A stretch of 64,000 nt of DNA from Darksidea phi. Its lineage: Eukaryota > Ascomycota > Dothideomycetes > Pleosporales > Lentitheciaceae. Positions 23,499-36,693 of the stretch are shown here, piece by piece; the stretch's first letter is position 1; every line of letters begins with the position of its first letter. Location: NCBI GenBank assembly GCA_030770425.1, contig JASJFT010000114.1:1-64000 (forward strand), in the 5' to 3' direction. The translations under genes were made by a program, and so were the position numbers. The notes beneath the pieces are model-generated. The model was not told where the DNA came from and did not search any database. It saw only the letters and a list, made by a program, of their open reading frames with translations.

Positions 23499-24288
23499 AG
23501 GAACATCATCAGCAATACAACGAGACGAACGGAGCGGACGCTGTAAAAAAACCGACATGGCTTCTTTTCGACCTGACCAATTCTGCATTACACTTTTCAA
23601 CTTGTTGCTCACCACTCTTCACGGGCCTAAACGACCCATTGTACAATAAACGAAGTGTTTGATACTGGAAGGCATGGTGCAAATCGGTTTAGACACGGTA
23701 TTCCATGGGTTAGCATTTGGCAACATACGACGATGTGTAAGATCGACGAGGCACAAAATAATACTAAAGCATCTACAAACCAATCCTGAGCATCTGCGTG
23801 TCTCCAATATACTAACAGCTACCTCATGTCTTGTTACCTCGCATAACCGGGGGTATATCAAGCACAGTCTTGTATGCAGACGGAGAACTCGAGTAGGTTC
23901 AGGACGTTTTTGGGATACGTAGGATGAAGGGTAGGTTGAACTCGTTATCGGTTTTCCGATCACCGGGGGTTGTGGGCGTGGAAGCCCTCAAAGTCATCAG
24001 ATTCCAAGCCAAAGGTTCATCATAACTCCACTTTCACCAGGTACATGTACCCAACATTGGATGCTAATGTGATACTTTTCCTCGCCCGCAATCCCAACAC
24101 CTGATAATGCATATTGAGCACTTGAGGGCATGCCACTCTAAAACGGTATCAGGCTACAAACTCAAATATCCCATCTCCTTGAGCCAGCACGGCGAAAAAT
24201 GGTATCAAGTAACTCCTAAACGCCATTGTCCATCGCAGAGACTCCCCCATGATAACAAAACAAGCGCAGGTTTTTGTTCCATCTCCAT
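23499..24288. other. intergenic between TIM23 and NOG1 3' ends
   Basis: About 790 bp between convergent genes; presumably both 3' UTRs and terminators. No gene recognised. Confidence 0.45.
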
Positions 24289-26455
24289 TTATCGCCTGTT
24301 CGCTTGGAAACTGCGTTTGCCGGTGACCTGGGAAAATTAGTATTGCACGCTTTGATGTGATTCAAAAGAATACTTACCAAATGCTTCGTCAACGAACCGG
24401 TTTGGTGTCTGTCGGCCTCACCCTGCCTGGCCATCCTGTTCATCTTCCTCTGCGACAGCTTAGCCAGCTTCTCAGTCTTTGTGCGAGCAACTTCGTCTGT
24501 GACACCATCGGTTCTACGGTTTGTGCTCTGGCTCCTAGCTCGGCTCTTCGCGCGCTGAAGAGCAGCTTTGGGGTCATCGATTTCCATAGCATCGCCATCA
24601 GCCTCTGAACGACCGCGCACTGTGCTGCGACCACGGGACTGGCTGCGTGCTCGAGCTGCCACATTCGAAGTGTCATAACCCAAACTTCCGAGATGAGACT
24701 CCATCTGAGAGAGCTTCATCGCCTTCGCGGAACGAGGAATGACAGCCCTGTTCTTAAGGCTCTTCCTCATCTTGGCCTCGTTTCGGATGAGCTGTCTCTT
24801 CTCGCGAATGAGCTCCGCCTTGTGCCTGATATCGGCCTCCTCTGCGTCCTCGATATCGTCGTCAGACTCATAGTAGCCTTCAGCCTCCAGCTTCTCCTCT
24901 TCGGCCTCAAGTGCCGCAAGCTTGGCCTCAATGTCTGGGTCGATGAAGTCGTACACGTTCTTGCCGTTGAACACTTCAGGTATTCTGTCCTCTTTCCATT
25001 CTGGGTTCTCCAAGATGTAATTTTTGCGCATGTTGAAGTTGTATACTCCCGCGCCACCCCCCTCTGCTTCAAGATCGCGTTCGAGTGTCGGTCGCTCCGG
25101 GTCAGTGACATCGTACTTCTTCTTGTTCTTCACAGCCTCGGGAATAGAAGTCTCGCGAGTGACACCGCCAAGGGGTTGAGCAACATGGATGCGTCGAAGA
25201 AGATCACCAAGACGGCCAGTCGGCTCTCCTGAGCTATTTGTACCCGCCTTCAGCTTCTCTGCGTTTCGGGCAGCCAATAGTCGATCACAAGCGGCATTTC
25301 GGACACCCATGACACCTTCAGTTGTAGTGCAGGAGAGCTGGAGAAGCTCGACCTCGCCAGACTTGAGCATACTTTGAAGCTGCTCTTGCGTGGCGGGATC
25401 TAGATCTTCTGGTCTTGCGAGATCAATTTTGTTGATGACGACGAAAACGAGCTTGTTGGCAAAGAGGGGTTTTCTGTGTCAAATCAGCCAGTGCTCAAGC
25501 GGATATGGATAGAGAAGCGCCGAACATACATCGAATTAAAGAGCGAGATCTGTGCGGATACCGAGTAACCGCACTGCTCGGACAGGTCCATGAAATACAT
25601 AACGGCTGCGCGCAGATGCGCAATGGCGCAAATAGACTGATGCTCGATCGTGTTCATTTCCTCTAGAGGGTGATCTAGGATACCAGGCGTGTCGATCGCT
25701 TGGAACCGTAGCATTTTGTAGTCGAAGTGTCCGACGAAGAGCGACTTCGTTGTAAATGCATAGGGTTGGACGTCGACATCAGCACGAGAGATAGACTTAA
25801 GGAAGGAGGATTTGCCAACGTTGGGGTAGCCACAAATGACAAGTGTGCGAGTGTTCGGGTCAATCGCCGGAAGACGGCCCAAATGCTGTCGGACCTGTTC
25901 AAGGTAAACCAGCGGATCTTTGAGACGCTTGCAAATTGTAGCCATGCGCCCCAAAGCGGCGCGCTTGAGCTGCTTGCATTGGAACAGTGACTGTCTGCGC
26001 ACGAGGTCAGTCCCAGCCCATGACGATTGAGGTGGTGTCCACGCACCCATATTTCAATAACCGCACATAGTCTCGAGATACAGCCTCGATCAGAGACTTC
26101 GCAGTGTTCAGCTGCCCCAGTGCTATCCTGAAGTGATCCGCATCGTACAGAGTGTTCAGAAGATCACGGTGGAATGGATGGATATCTTGTAGGCGCGGGA
26201 AGGCCTCGATGGTTTTCGAAAGGCGCTCGGTGAAGGTTTCGGAGGTGTATTTGACTTTTCGGGTATAGAAAGCTCGTATCCTGCTGATCTTGAAGCCTGC
26301 GCGAATCTGCGTGGGGAGTCGCCTCTGTCTGCGAGTTGTTAGCCCCGCGCAAAGAATTGTTTCGGACATGGCACATACGTGCGAGATAGAACAATATCGA
26401 GAAATTCCTGGGACGTCGGCACGACGGGAATTTCCTTCCACTGTGTTTTCGACAT
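24289..26455 (-). CDS. NOG1: nucleolar GTP-binding protein Nog1
   Basis: Nucleolar GTPase of the OBG/Nog1 family needed for 60S ribosomal subunit maturation. Five exons, 652 aa, with introns at 26329-26378, 25995-26046, 25474-25529 and 24328-24377; exon sum in frame. N-terminal four-helix region: [36 protein letters not shown] domain: G1 [10 protein letters not shown]3 DTPGILD, G4 NKIDL after the third exon join. The C-terminal half is charged ([18 protein letters not shown]) with RS-rich low-complexity sequence and the conserved end [18 protein letters not shown], which needs the last intron to be removed. Length matches the fungal family. Confidence 0.95.
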
Positions 26456-27230
26456 GTTTAGCGGCGAGATGAGGGCGTTGTGTGGGTTGGCGGTAGAGTG
26501 CACCGTTATCGATGGATTCCAAAATTTTGATCCCGCAGCGCCAAGAGTTCGAAATGCAGCAAGGAAAGCGGTGTACCGAGCCGAGACGCTAGGGCCGCTT
26601 CCGGATTCGTTACGCTCACCATGAGACTTCATTAAAGCCCACATGTATCATCTTTCAACCGACGTTACAGCTTCATAATTCTCACTGATGGTTCTAGTGG
26701 ATGTCTAGACAATTTACTCTCAGACGAATTCCTGGCTCGAGCAGAGCAATAGGTCCGATGCTCAAAGATCACATCCACCAGACCTCATTGCATGTTAACA
26801 TCTTCGACGGCATAGTCGTCTAGAACGAACGTGAAGGTATTGAAGGCTTGTAGAAGGCTCTATCTAATCTCGTGGAATAGTGTTCTTCGGAAACTCCATA
26901 AGACACTACCGCCGTGCTAGCTGAACGGAACACTTGCGCTAATACCAGACCCTCCGTGTCCCTCCAACCTTCGGTATATCTCATGTATCACCGGTCCTAC
27001 ACAATCACCCCCATGTCAGAAGCAGGTGCAGCTTTGCAAGTCCTGAAAACAGCGTCGTGTCTTCCCAACGCGATGATCCACGTCTTTTTCTTTGTCTTCC
27101 ATATTCCCCACTTGTGCAACCATCGAAACGCATACGAACTTGATATGCCGGAACTTCCGTTTTCTTTCTTGCTATAGCCATTTCGCCTGACAACACTCCA
27201 TCACTCAGCCACGGTCATGCTCCCATTGCG
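26456..27230. other. intergenic between divergent NOG1 and membrane-protein genes
   Basis: About 775 bp holding two promoters. No further gene or clear site recognised. Confidence 0.4.
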
Positions 27231-29221
27231 ATGGAGGGGGTCAGCCACTGCCACCAACCCAATTGCTCCTGGCTGTCCCTGCCCAGTCTCTATCAGTTCA
27301 AGGATGCACCGCCATTGATTCCAAATCCCTGTGCCAGATCATATGGTGCAATCCAACTTTTATCTTACAGCATGCGACTGACGTCTGATTGACTCGTTCA
27401 GGTCATTCTAGGCTTCTCCATTACCGCCTACCTCACTGTTCTCCTCCTCATATTTCGTTACATCACCGTCTACGACCCGCGCCGCACCAGCTCCAATGGT
27501 AAAGAGTATACCAACGCCGTGGATCGCGGCATTCTCACGGCTATTCGGTCCCGACTCATCTCCTGGAAGCCCAGCCGACGCTTCGAATACGCCATGGAGA
27601 GATCAGTCCTCATCCTGAGCGACTCTCAACTCGTCACTGGTCTAGCCATCCTCATAGCTGGCTACTCTCAGTTGAACTGCGGCATCACGGCTTATCACTG
27701 GCAGATCATGGTCTTCGTAGCATGGTTCTCAACATTCACGTTCCTGTCCGCTATGGCCTTCCTCGAAGGCTACTTTCAAGAAAACAACAATCTACGCACC
27801 ATCCAGCTGTGCTTCATGTTCGTGCTAGCTGGCTTACAAATCGCCGCACTGCTTCCCACCGGGAGCAGAAATTGGCTAGATCTCTTCGACGAGGGCGGTG
27901 GCTTCTACCCTAGTCTCAGCGCGGAATGCTACTTCGAGCAGTTATCTATGCCCACGTTCCTCAACAACGGACCTAGAATTTGGTCCATGATATTCTCGGC
28001 GCTCGTTGTTACCTTGTCTTACATACACAGTGGTGTTAGATTGTTTGATCCTACAGCCGAAGTCAGTAGAAAGTATCTCCGCACGATACCGGGCGCCTAT
28101 ATCAAGAAGCTCCTCTTTTTCCTCGAACGGAGAGCTACACAACGAGGTGTCCAAGCAGTTCTGTGCGTACCACCATACGCATTCGTTTTCGCCGGTTTTA
28201 GTAGCATTCGCGCACTGTACGACTTCTCCGAGTCGATGCTCGCTGAGATCGTATGGCTTGCCTTTGCGATCGCATGGGGTACCATCAAAGTTTGGGACAC
28301 GCGACAGAGTCTAAAATTCAACTTTGATGGCGAACAATTCACCGACAATGACGACATACTGGCGGAGGACTCATGGTCCTTTGGGCAGACACTGCCTCTA
28401 GTCCTACTTTTACTTCCTATGTTCGCCATGACGCAATCGTATCTAGACAACGACGCGAAAGCGCAGGAAGCAGCCCACAACGCCGCCACTTTCAAGCAGA
28501 ACGAGATGGACAATCCATCAGGGGAGGGTGAGGCTGCGTGCCTGTCAACTGTCCGTATAGCAGACACAACAGTCGAGACACCAGACCCGTGCAACTCAAC
28601 CTCCTATAGCATGACGCGCTGCAACCACCACAAACCCTCTATCCTCTCCCGTGTCGGCAGTACAATCCTCAACGAGGACAATGTCTCAACTCACCACCAC
28701 CCCCACTCCCACTCCGGTCCCCTCTCCGCCCCTTCTCGCTAGTCCCTTCCCCGAAACCCCCCTTCCCCTACCTCCCTCGCCACCCTTACTCCTCCTTCAT
28801 AAAGCATCCCTGGTACCGCGACCACATCGCGCTCCTCATCAGCCAAATCCTCATGCTGGGCGTCTTCATCCTGTTCATCCAAAACCAACTCTCCTCTATC
28901 CTCGGCGTCTCGGCCATCCTGCGCAACCGCCTCTTCCTCATCTGGATCTTTAGCGTTATACCACTCACCTCTCTCGTGCACCTCTCCACATGGTACCTCG
29001 CCGCTTGTATCGTGAGGCGGATCGATGGGGCCGAGGATTGGCTAAATGGCAGGGGGAGGTTTGCCTATAAAGGAAAGAGAAGGAGGTGGTGGAAGCAAGT
29101 TACTATAGGCCAGTACGTTTATTTTTGGGCGAGGTTTATGTTAGAGGGTGGCTGTTTACTATTTACTTTCTTCATTAGTGCGGAGCTTGCGGGACCGAAT
29201 CCGCTGTACTTTTCTTTTTGA
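27231..29221 (+). CDS. polytopic membrane protein, conserved fungal, unknown function
   Basis: Modelled as three exons, 613 aa: 27231-27345, 27412-28659 and 28743-29221. The first Met (MEGVSHCHQPNCSWL) and PLIPNP motif resemble a fungal family that begins with an NPDIAGIGV-like segment before the first helix. Helices are visible at AYLTVLLLIFRYITV, LVTGLAILIAGYSQL, WQIMVFVAWFSTFTFLSAM, LCFMFVLAGLQIAALL, IWSMIFSALVVTLSYI, an amphipathic stretch, LPLVLLLLPMFAMTQ, ILMLGVFILFIQNQL and FLIWIFSVIPLTSLVHL. Both intron borders are uncertain: acceptor 27411 or 27401 for the first, and the donor of the second could differ (28660 is the choice that keeps frame). A hydrophilic loop of about 110 residues lies before the last part. 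No catalytic motif seen. Confidence 0.7.
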
Positions 29222-29458
29222 CTTATTGCAACTAGGATCAGGCAAAGAGGCGATCTGAAGAATAGCGTATATTGAATGTATGGTGTGTTCAAAGAGAATG
29301 GCCCGCACCGAACTTGTAGCATACAACCGTCTCCCACAGCCTCGCATATGGCTTTCCCTTCCAACGCCCTCACATGCACCATCATCCATCGTTCAATCTC
29401 TTATCTCTAGCAACGTGTAACCCAAAAAGCGGAAGAAAAGCCAACAACTCCTTTCAGC

Positions 29459-31067
29459 CTAAGAGTTCAAGTAATTCCTAACAGCACCTTGCAACCGCGT
29501 AGCGCCCTCACCTAGCAAACTCGTCAAATTATCAAGATCGTCGCTAGCCGTTATGCCGAATTTGCGAACGAAGTCTTTCGCCGCAGACTCTAGGTCGCCG
29601 TAGTCGTCCTCTGGAACGTCGTCTTCCGGGCGGCCAAAGTAGGCGTTCGATGAAATAGCAGATGCGCCTTCGAAGCCTGGATTACGTATTAGCAGCTGCA
29701 CTCTAAGGATCAAGATGGCATATACCCGATAACCGCTCCTTCGCTTGAGCCGACGCCGTCGGGTCAAATGCATTGCGACCGAAGAATTCGTCGCTCGAAA
29801 TAGACTTCTGCGTGCCAAATTTCTCGCGGGCAAACTTCTGGCCATCGTCGTCATCAGCAGGCTTACCCACGCTGCCGAATCCGCCCATTTTCTTCGGTGC
29901 GGTGGCCTTCTTGCTACCGCCTACTTGTCCAAACCCGAGGCGTGCAACACCCATGCCTAATCTCTCCATTTCTTGACTCGAACGCTCGGGCTTCGCTGTC
30001 GTTCCGAAACCACCGCGGCTTGGGGACAGGGGAGTCGGAGACACAATATTAGAGGCTTCGGGGACCTTGGTCTTTGTTACGGCAGCGGTTTCGGCGGCTT
30101 CCGCGTCAGGATCATAACCTAGTTTTTCGATGCGCTCGGCTTCCTCGCGGGCTTTACGTTCTGCTTCCTCAAAGTCTAGCCCGTCGCTAGCCACTACTTT
30201 CTTCGCACCCAGCCCCTTCTTCTTGGCCCCGAGGATGTTCTTCTTCGGCGCTGCTCCAGTGGTTGTTTTCCGCACAGCTGGCTTCGCAGAGGGAATCGCA
30301 GCGGGTGTAGTAGCCTGAGACGATGCAGCGAGGGGTGACTTGGGCCGCGCGGTAACGTCACCGTTCGCACCAGGCTTGAGGAAAGGAGATTGGGCGCGGG
30401 GTGTGCCGGTGCGAGAGGGCGGGTTCGAGGGGCGCTTGATAGTAGGCTTATCCCACGAAGAGAAAAAGTCATCTTCATCGCCGGCGGGGGTGTTGGTTCC
30501 ATCGCTGCCAGTCAGTTCAGGCATGTCCGTTATTACGACCTCGTCAGGGTACTGCCGAGCGTCTATAACACAACGCCGTTGCAATTCTTCTTTGTATTTG
30601 GTCGCCGCATTGCTTGTGTACTTGGTCTTCGGGTCCTTGCTGGCGAGCGCAGCAGATCCGCCGTGTGATTGGAAGTACTTGGTAGCACTTTCGTTGCCGC
30701 CGACTTTCATAATGCGAAGCTGATCCCACTGCCAAACTACCACATATTAGCCTTTTTCTGTCATATATGTATGCTAGCTGCCTCGAGGGAAAGCGTACTG
30801 TCAAGATTCGTGGACCGCACAAACGAGATGTGCACGCCCATATTCCTGTGATTCGCCGAGCAGTCCAGGCAGAGGTAGATGCCAAAGGGTACAGAACTCC
30901 ATGTTGGGTTCTTCGCGCCGCAGTCGAAACATATCTGTTGTGAATGTGAGCCACCATTGACCGCCTCCTCCTTTCGTGTTTGCTAAATAGCGTACCTTGT
31001 TCGCGGACTTTGCCTTCAATTTCGCAAAGATGTTTTGCGACTGCGTCTTCGTAGCGAGGGCTGCCAT
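29459..31067 (-). CDS. GLO3: Glo3-type ADP-ribosylation factor GTPase-activating protein
   Basis: ArfGAP acting on Arf1 in COPI retrograde Golgi-to-ER transport. Four exons, 478 aa, introns at 30935-30995, 30737-30798 and 29677-29725; exon sum in frame. The N-terminal zinc finger is created by splicing: [18 protein letters not shown] then [16 protein letters not shown] (CX2CX16CX2C), with the catalytic Arg in SFVRSTNLD and following [14 protein letters not shown]. The rest is a low-complexity Ala/Lys/Pro linker and a C-terminal region with repeated [16 protein letters not shown] and FVRKFGI motifs as in Glo3/ArfGAP2-3. The Met at 31067 is preferred over a Met at 31250 in the same frame, because [17 protein letters not shown] is the family-like start. 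Confidence 0.92.
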
Positions 31068-31559
31068 TGCGGGCACCAGGAGCAGTAGCAATACAAGGGC
31101 GGTGGTGTAGAATAGGAGTCGAGCGCTGGCGGGGGCTGTTCTGAGCGGCGGCCGGGATTGGCCACCTCGCACCTTCGATGCCCTATCTACGGTCACGTGC
31201 GCCAAGCATTTACGAGCGTCTAGGACAGTGAGAGCTGTCCATGCCGCCATAACTCTGCTTCCATCCCAACCGTACAGTTAGCAATACGTTGCGGTTGTTC
31301 TCTATAAACTTCCACTGAAATAATCCATCTGGCGAACTTGACGAACGATTTCAATGAGAACATAAATGAAGGAAAAGTCTTCGCAATATGAACGATGCAT
31401 ATCCCAAGCAAGTGACTACTATTACGGCTGCTGTTTTTCATGGATTTACGGGTGACTTTACTACATCACCCTTTTCGTCAAATCTTCCACATCTCATGTG
31501 ATTCTAGAAGCGAACCATACACCAAAATTTTCAAAGGGGAAGACTGAAAGAAGACAGCG
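31068..31559. other. intergenic
   Basis: About 490 bp upstream of the ArfGAP gene and beyond the AA9 relic's 3' end. No feature recognised. Confidence 0.4.
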
Positions 31560-32650
31560 TCACGAACCCGAATCAAATCGACAGTCAAGCCCCCTTCGCC
31601 TCACGTTGAGATTCGGCTTGACCACAGTCAACTTCTCTCCATACCAGCGGTCTCCCCCGGATACACATACCCCTCTCTGTGCTTCGAATTCATACATATC
31701 ATCACTCATTCGCATACCTAGACTATCCAGCGACATGACGTCGGGAAACTGGACACCCTTTAGCAACGCAATTGCGCTGCCATCATTCTGGATACTGATC
31801 TGTGCGTAGCTAGGATATAATTCCGTGTATTGGCCGTTAGTCGTGCTACCGGCAGCACCAGCAACAACCATGTCGACGTACATGAGGTCCTGGCCGCTGG
31901 GAATTTGTGCTAGAATGCGGACGGGGGGCTGCGCGCTGTGCATGAGCGTCATTGTTCCTAACTGGGTGGGAGGAAGGTAAGCTTAGGGAAGACTTGGAGA
32001 AAGAACATGGACGTACATGCAACGTCGGTACCCTGCTGCCGTTATACAGCACCCAATTCGCCGGACTCGGAGGTTCGGGTCGCCACATAAAACCCAATGT
32101 GTAGATCTTGATCTACTCGCCCGTCCCGTCGTATGTACGTATGTCCTGTTCCTCAGGTACTTTGGACAAATGCACAATTAGGGGACGCCAGTGATTGATC
32201 TCCTGCATTTTGGCATTTCACCATTAGCATCATGCTGAATCATCTTCGCAGCCACCCTCTCTTCCCGTCCCCCGGATATATACTCACCACCCCAGTTCGC
32301 CCCGCACCAATACCAGCACATGTCCCCGCCCCAACCTCGCACTTCCACGTACTATTATCCCACTCCCCCGGATCCATCTTCACATTCGCAAACTCAAGCT
32401 TATCAACCGTGCTGACTTCAAGCACATCCGTCTAAGTTCATGCTTGATGTTGTCATGACCGCAGCACACCGATTCGGGATAATCCGGGTACAGAGTAGCG
32501 TAATTGAAGGCACGCGTCCTGAAGCCATGGCCGGGGAGACTAAAGCGTTCTTCGTATGGCGCGGATTTATTGCGAATGTACCGGGTGGAGTGCCGCCAGA
32601 CGTCATTGTGAACTATATTGGCAAGCATGAATATGCTCTTGCCAGTCTTC
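31560..32650 (-). pseudogene. degenerate AA9-like lytic polysaccharide monooxygenase
   Basis: Relic of a copper-dependent polysaccharide monooxygenase. Recognisable pieces in order on the minus strand: NDVWRHSTRYIRNKSAPYEE (about 32610-32551), TDVLEVSTVDKLEFANVK (from about 32432), then after an 85-nt intron (32203-32287) NHWRPLIVHLSKVPEEQDIR and YDGTGE-stop-IKIYTLG, and after a second intron (31962-32016) LAQIPSGQDLMYVDMV and YPSYAQISIQNDGS. The TAG at 32113-32115 replaces the Trp of the family motif GEWxKIY. Between the first two pieces the frame changes near 32430 with no credible intron. The HPGP motif that carries a copper His reads NHWRP, and no N-terminal His after a signal peptide is evident. 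Nonsense change, frameshift and lost motif together argue for a dead gene. Confidence 0.6.
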
Positions 32651-33457
32651 CGCTTCTAGACCTTGTGGGAGAAAGGTGGAGGGCATACATTAAGCTTCGA
32701 CAACAGCAACACCGACCATAAACACCATAGCGGATCTCTCCACACAAACTCCGCCTACAAGAAGAAAAAAAGATGTGCAACTAAAACCAGAAAGTATTCC
32801 AACATCCCAGGGCTCCCTCCCCTAGTCAAATACAATCAATACACACACCACCACTTCCCCTCAAGGCAACACAGCCCTACGCATTCCGATAAAGCATATA
32901 TACGCTTGCCCTTCGCACTCCACTCCATCCATGCACTAATATACGCCAAGCCCGCAAAGATCCTTTATGCCAGTCACACGTCGCGCCACGGTGAATAACG
33001 CACAAACGTCATAAGGAAAGGACTGTCTCTATTATGAAATTGCCATCAAGCATCTATACACGTGCGAGTTCACTATACAGATTTTCCTCGGGTAGAGTAG
33101 CAAGAGGGCTGAGGGGCAACTGTTGCAAGATACGCGTGCGATTCGAGAATCTCCTTTGCGGTAGGCAATTATCTTAGGTTTAGACTTTGTGGTGAGAGAG
33201 CGAGGAGCGGTCGACGCAGAAAGGATCATGCTCGGTAGGGGCTATTTCCTATGGGGGATGCTGAGGGGGTACGCTTGAAATAACTATGTTTGAACACTTA
33301 ACCTGATATGTAGCTTGCGCTCCAGAGGTCAATATCACGCTATGCATTTGAGCTCAACATGTCCAAGTTCGGAGATAAATTTCTTTACATAACAGTACAT
33401 ACAAAATATCTACATGGATACCTTGACACACGACCCTTACTTTCCTTTTTCAATGAC
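32651..33457. other. intergenic
   Basis: About 800 bp between the AA9 relic and the FOX2 3' end. No gene recognised. Confidence 0.45.
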
Positions 33458-36428
33458 CTACAGCTTCGATCCTCCACCAAGCAACTCCGCACCCGCTCCC
33501 GATATGCAGAGCTTACCAGTCTCGACCACGGTCGTTTGGAATATAACCAGATTATTTACCTTCCACATCTCCGTCTTGAGCGTTTGACCTGGCAACACTG
33601 TCCCCACAAACCGAACTTTCACGTTCTTGAAGGCACCAAAGCTTTGTAACACATGCTTACCGGAAATGCCGAAGAAGCAAAGACCGTGAAGGATAGGTAT
33701 CTTGAAGCCGCCGACTTTGCTGAACTCAGGGTCGATGTGTAGGGGGTTGCGGTCGCCAGAGAGACGGTAAATGGCGGCTTGTTCTTCCGTCGTCTTCTCT
33801 TCCACAACAGCGTCAGGGGCGCGTTTAGGTGGCTTATGCACGGCCGTCGCCGCACCCCTATCTCCACCCTTCTTTGCACCACCGAAGCCACCAGAGCCGC
33901 GGATGAATACAGTTGACTCATTGTAGAAAATATCCTCGCCGGTCTTTGCATCCTTGGTGGTGGTCCCTGTGACGATGATACCTGCTGCGCCCTTATCCAC
34001 AACCTCGATAAGCTTAGGATACGACACCAGCTTAGCCTTGGTAGGAATAGGGAACTTGCGGATTTCGAGATATTGCTCGCCGTGGAGTAGCATCATGGGG
34101 GAAAAGTTGGGCACGATGTCGGACATGGAGAAGGGGGGTACAGCGTTGAAGGGTGGGATGACGCCAAAGGTGGGAAGGACCTGGAAGTTTTCGTGGTTTT
34201 CGTAAACGAACGGGAGATCGGTGCGTTTGGCACCGATGCCGAGGTCTGTAATCTGTTAAAATTGCAGTCTTTTGGGGCTGATGGTGGGGTCGGCTCACTG
34301 TAAAGAATGACGTCCTTCTCGTCGAATTCGAACGGAGTACCCTCAGCCTTAGCAGCCTTGGCTGCTTCGATAGCTTTGAGGATATCGCCACCATCCTTCT
34401 TCCCATCTTTGCCCTTGCTCGTGTTCTCCATGTTGGCCATGATGCTCTTGAGACCGCTCGCGTTGTCGAACGGATGGTCAGCGCGGCCATCATCAAAATT
34501 GTTGATTTTCGCCCACTTCTCAAGGACGGCTTCGGGAGTGAGTTTAACATCAACGGGGAAGCCATGGCCACCAGTTCGCTGCCATCGGGTAGCGGCAAAC
34601 CAGCCCATGCCACACTCGTAGAGTCCGCCAGTCGGCTCTGGCGCCTTATCGGAACAGAGGAGAACAACGAGAGGAGCAACGTAGTCAGGCTTAAGAGCCT
34701 GAACCATCTCCTCTGGCATGATCGTTCGTGTGAGCGCAGTGCCGGCATTGGGCGCGATGGTATTGACAAAGATGTTGTGCTTCTTACCCTCTAGAGCAAG
34801 AGACTTGGAGAAACCGAGGATGCCGCACTTCGCTGCAGAATAGTTGGCCTGTCCAAAGTTGCCGTAAATGCCGCTAGTAGAAGAGGTGTTGATGATGCGG
34901 CCATACTTTTGCTTTAAAAAGTAGGGCCAGGCGGCCTTAGTGCAGGCAAAAGTACCGTAGAGATGCACCTGAAGGATGACTTCCCACTGCTCGTCGGTCA
35001 TATTAGTGAAAGCCTTGTCGCGGAGAATGCCAGCGTTGTTGACGAGCACGTCAATGCGGCCATAGGCATCAATTGCGCCCTTGATCACCGCCTCACCGTC
35101 GACGACGTTAGCCTTGTTGCCAACTGCCTGGCCGCCCAGCTTCTGGATCTCTTGAACGACGATATCCGGGTTCACAAGATCGTTAACGACGATCTTCGCG
35201 CCGAGCTTAGCGAACTGCAGAGCGTATGCGCGACCGAGACTGGGCAGATTAGCTTGATAATAGGAGAAGATGATAGCTGGAACCTACCCTGCGCCTCCGC
35301 CAGTGATTAAAACTACCTTGTCCTTAAAGTCGAGCCTCTCTGCGGGAGGGCTTGGGGGCTGCCTGCTTGCCATCTCAAGGATCTCCATAGCATTGCCCGG
35401 GCCTTGTGGGTGCTCGGCGTTAGAGAAGTCGACCACATTCTTCCACTTCGCTGCAATGGCGCCGGGTGTGAGAGAGTCATCCGTCTTCAAAAATGCTCCC
35501 CTGGCGCGCTCCCACCGTAGCTTCGCAATGTGGCCACCTCCAACCTCGTATATTGAACCCGTCTCAGTGGACTGCTTGTGTGTAAGGACGGCAACGAGTG
35601 GCACGATCCACTCGGGCTTCAGCTTCTCGAGGACGTCTGGGGGCATCACCGTCTCCGTCATGCGGCTGGCGGCGATGGGAGCAATGACGTTGCAGAGGAT
35701 GTTGTATTTCAGACCCTCCTTTGCTAGCGTTTCCGTGAAACCAACGAGGGCGAGTTTGGCGGCTACGAAAATTAGCAATTGCATCTCTCCCGGGACAACG
35801 AGGATGCCTACCAGAGTAGTTGGTCTGCCCAAAAGACCCGAACAAACCAGCAGCAGACGCGGTGCTAATCAACCGTCCATACTTCTGCTTCCTAAAGTAC
35901 GGCCACGCCGCATGCGCACACTTGTATGCACCCTTCACATGAACCTTGTAGATCAGATCCCAGTCCTGCTGCTTCATGTTCTTGAAGCTAACATCGCGCA
36001 AAATGCCCGCATTGTTAATGAGCACATCGATGCGCCCAAAGTTGTCGATAGCAGTCTTGATGATGGCTTCTCCGTTCTCGACCGAGTCGTAGTTGGCGAC
36101 AGCCTTGCCGCCTGCAGCGCGGATCGTCTCGACGACTTTGTCTGCGGCCTAGCGGATTGTCAGCGTGGCTTGTTGAGGGTTGACAGAGTGACGTGTGGGG
36201 TAGTATGGAGCTCAATCACGAGCCATCTCACACTGCCGGACTGTGATTACGATGAAGACCACGTACCTGCGACCCTTGGCCCTCGCCTTTAAAGCTTGAG
36301 CCGAGGTCGTTCACGACAACGTTCGCGCCGCGGCTGCCGAAGAAGATGGCGTACTCGCGCCCCAGACCGCCGCCGGCACCCGTCACCACGACCGTCTGGC
36401 CGTCATACCGCAGCTCTGGAGGTGCCAT
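33458..36428 (-). CDS. FOX2: peroxisomal multifunctional beta-oxidation protein (MFE-2)
   Basis: Performs the second and third steps of peroxisomal beta-oxidation (2-enoyl-CoA hydratase 2 and (3R)-hydroxyacyl-CoA dehydrogenase). Five exons, 900 aa; introns 36149-36266, 35763-35811, 35240-35287 and 34246-34298; exon sum in frame. Two tandem short-chain dehydrogenase domains: first with [22 protein letters not shown] and catalytic YSAAK made by splicing; second with [22 protein letters not shown] and NYSAAKCG. The C-terminal MaoC-like hydratase domain carries the signature [19 protein letters not shown] and ILHGLC. The protein ends in SKL, a canonical PTS1 peroxisomal signal. Three CCTCGG/CCGAGG words upstream suggest fatty-acid induction (see separate entries). 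Confidence 0.97.
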
Positions 36429-36470
36429 GATGTGCTTGTAGGATCGTAGGTATGGGAAAGTGTTCTACCC

Positions 36471-36476
36471 CCTCGG
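36471..36476. promoter_or_regulatory. candidate FarA/FarB fatty-acid response site (CCTCGG)
   Basis: Perfect CCTCGG, 43 bp upstream of the FOX2 start codon. In Aspergillus nidulans this six-base core is the site for the fatty-acid regulators FarA and FarB. Together with the tandem copy at 36694-36705 it supports a fatty-acid-inducible promoter. Confidence 0.5.
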
Positions 36477-36693
36477 TAAAAGCCCGAAGGTAGCTACGTG
36501 GAAGAACGCGACGTTGATCGGCAGTTGTTCGCAGCTCGATCTAGCTCTCTCAACACCAAGTCCACGAAAGTGAAACCACAGATCACAAAGCAGAGAAATC
36601 TGAGGCGAGTGAATTAGGAGACAGGACGACAGAGGCATGGAAGAAGTTGTCTTGCTTATCTGCTGAAAGGACCGAGCGGTTGATGACGACTTA

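Noticed and set aside
30801..31250. 149-aa minus-strand frame as a separate protein
   Set aside because: It contains the first exon of the ArfGAP gene read through its first intron; the intron has good borders and restores the zinc finger.
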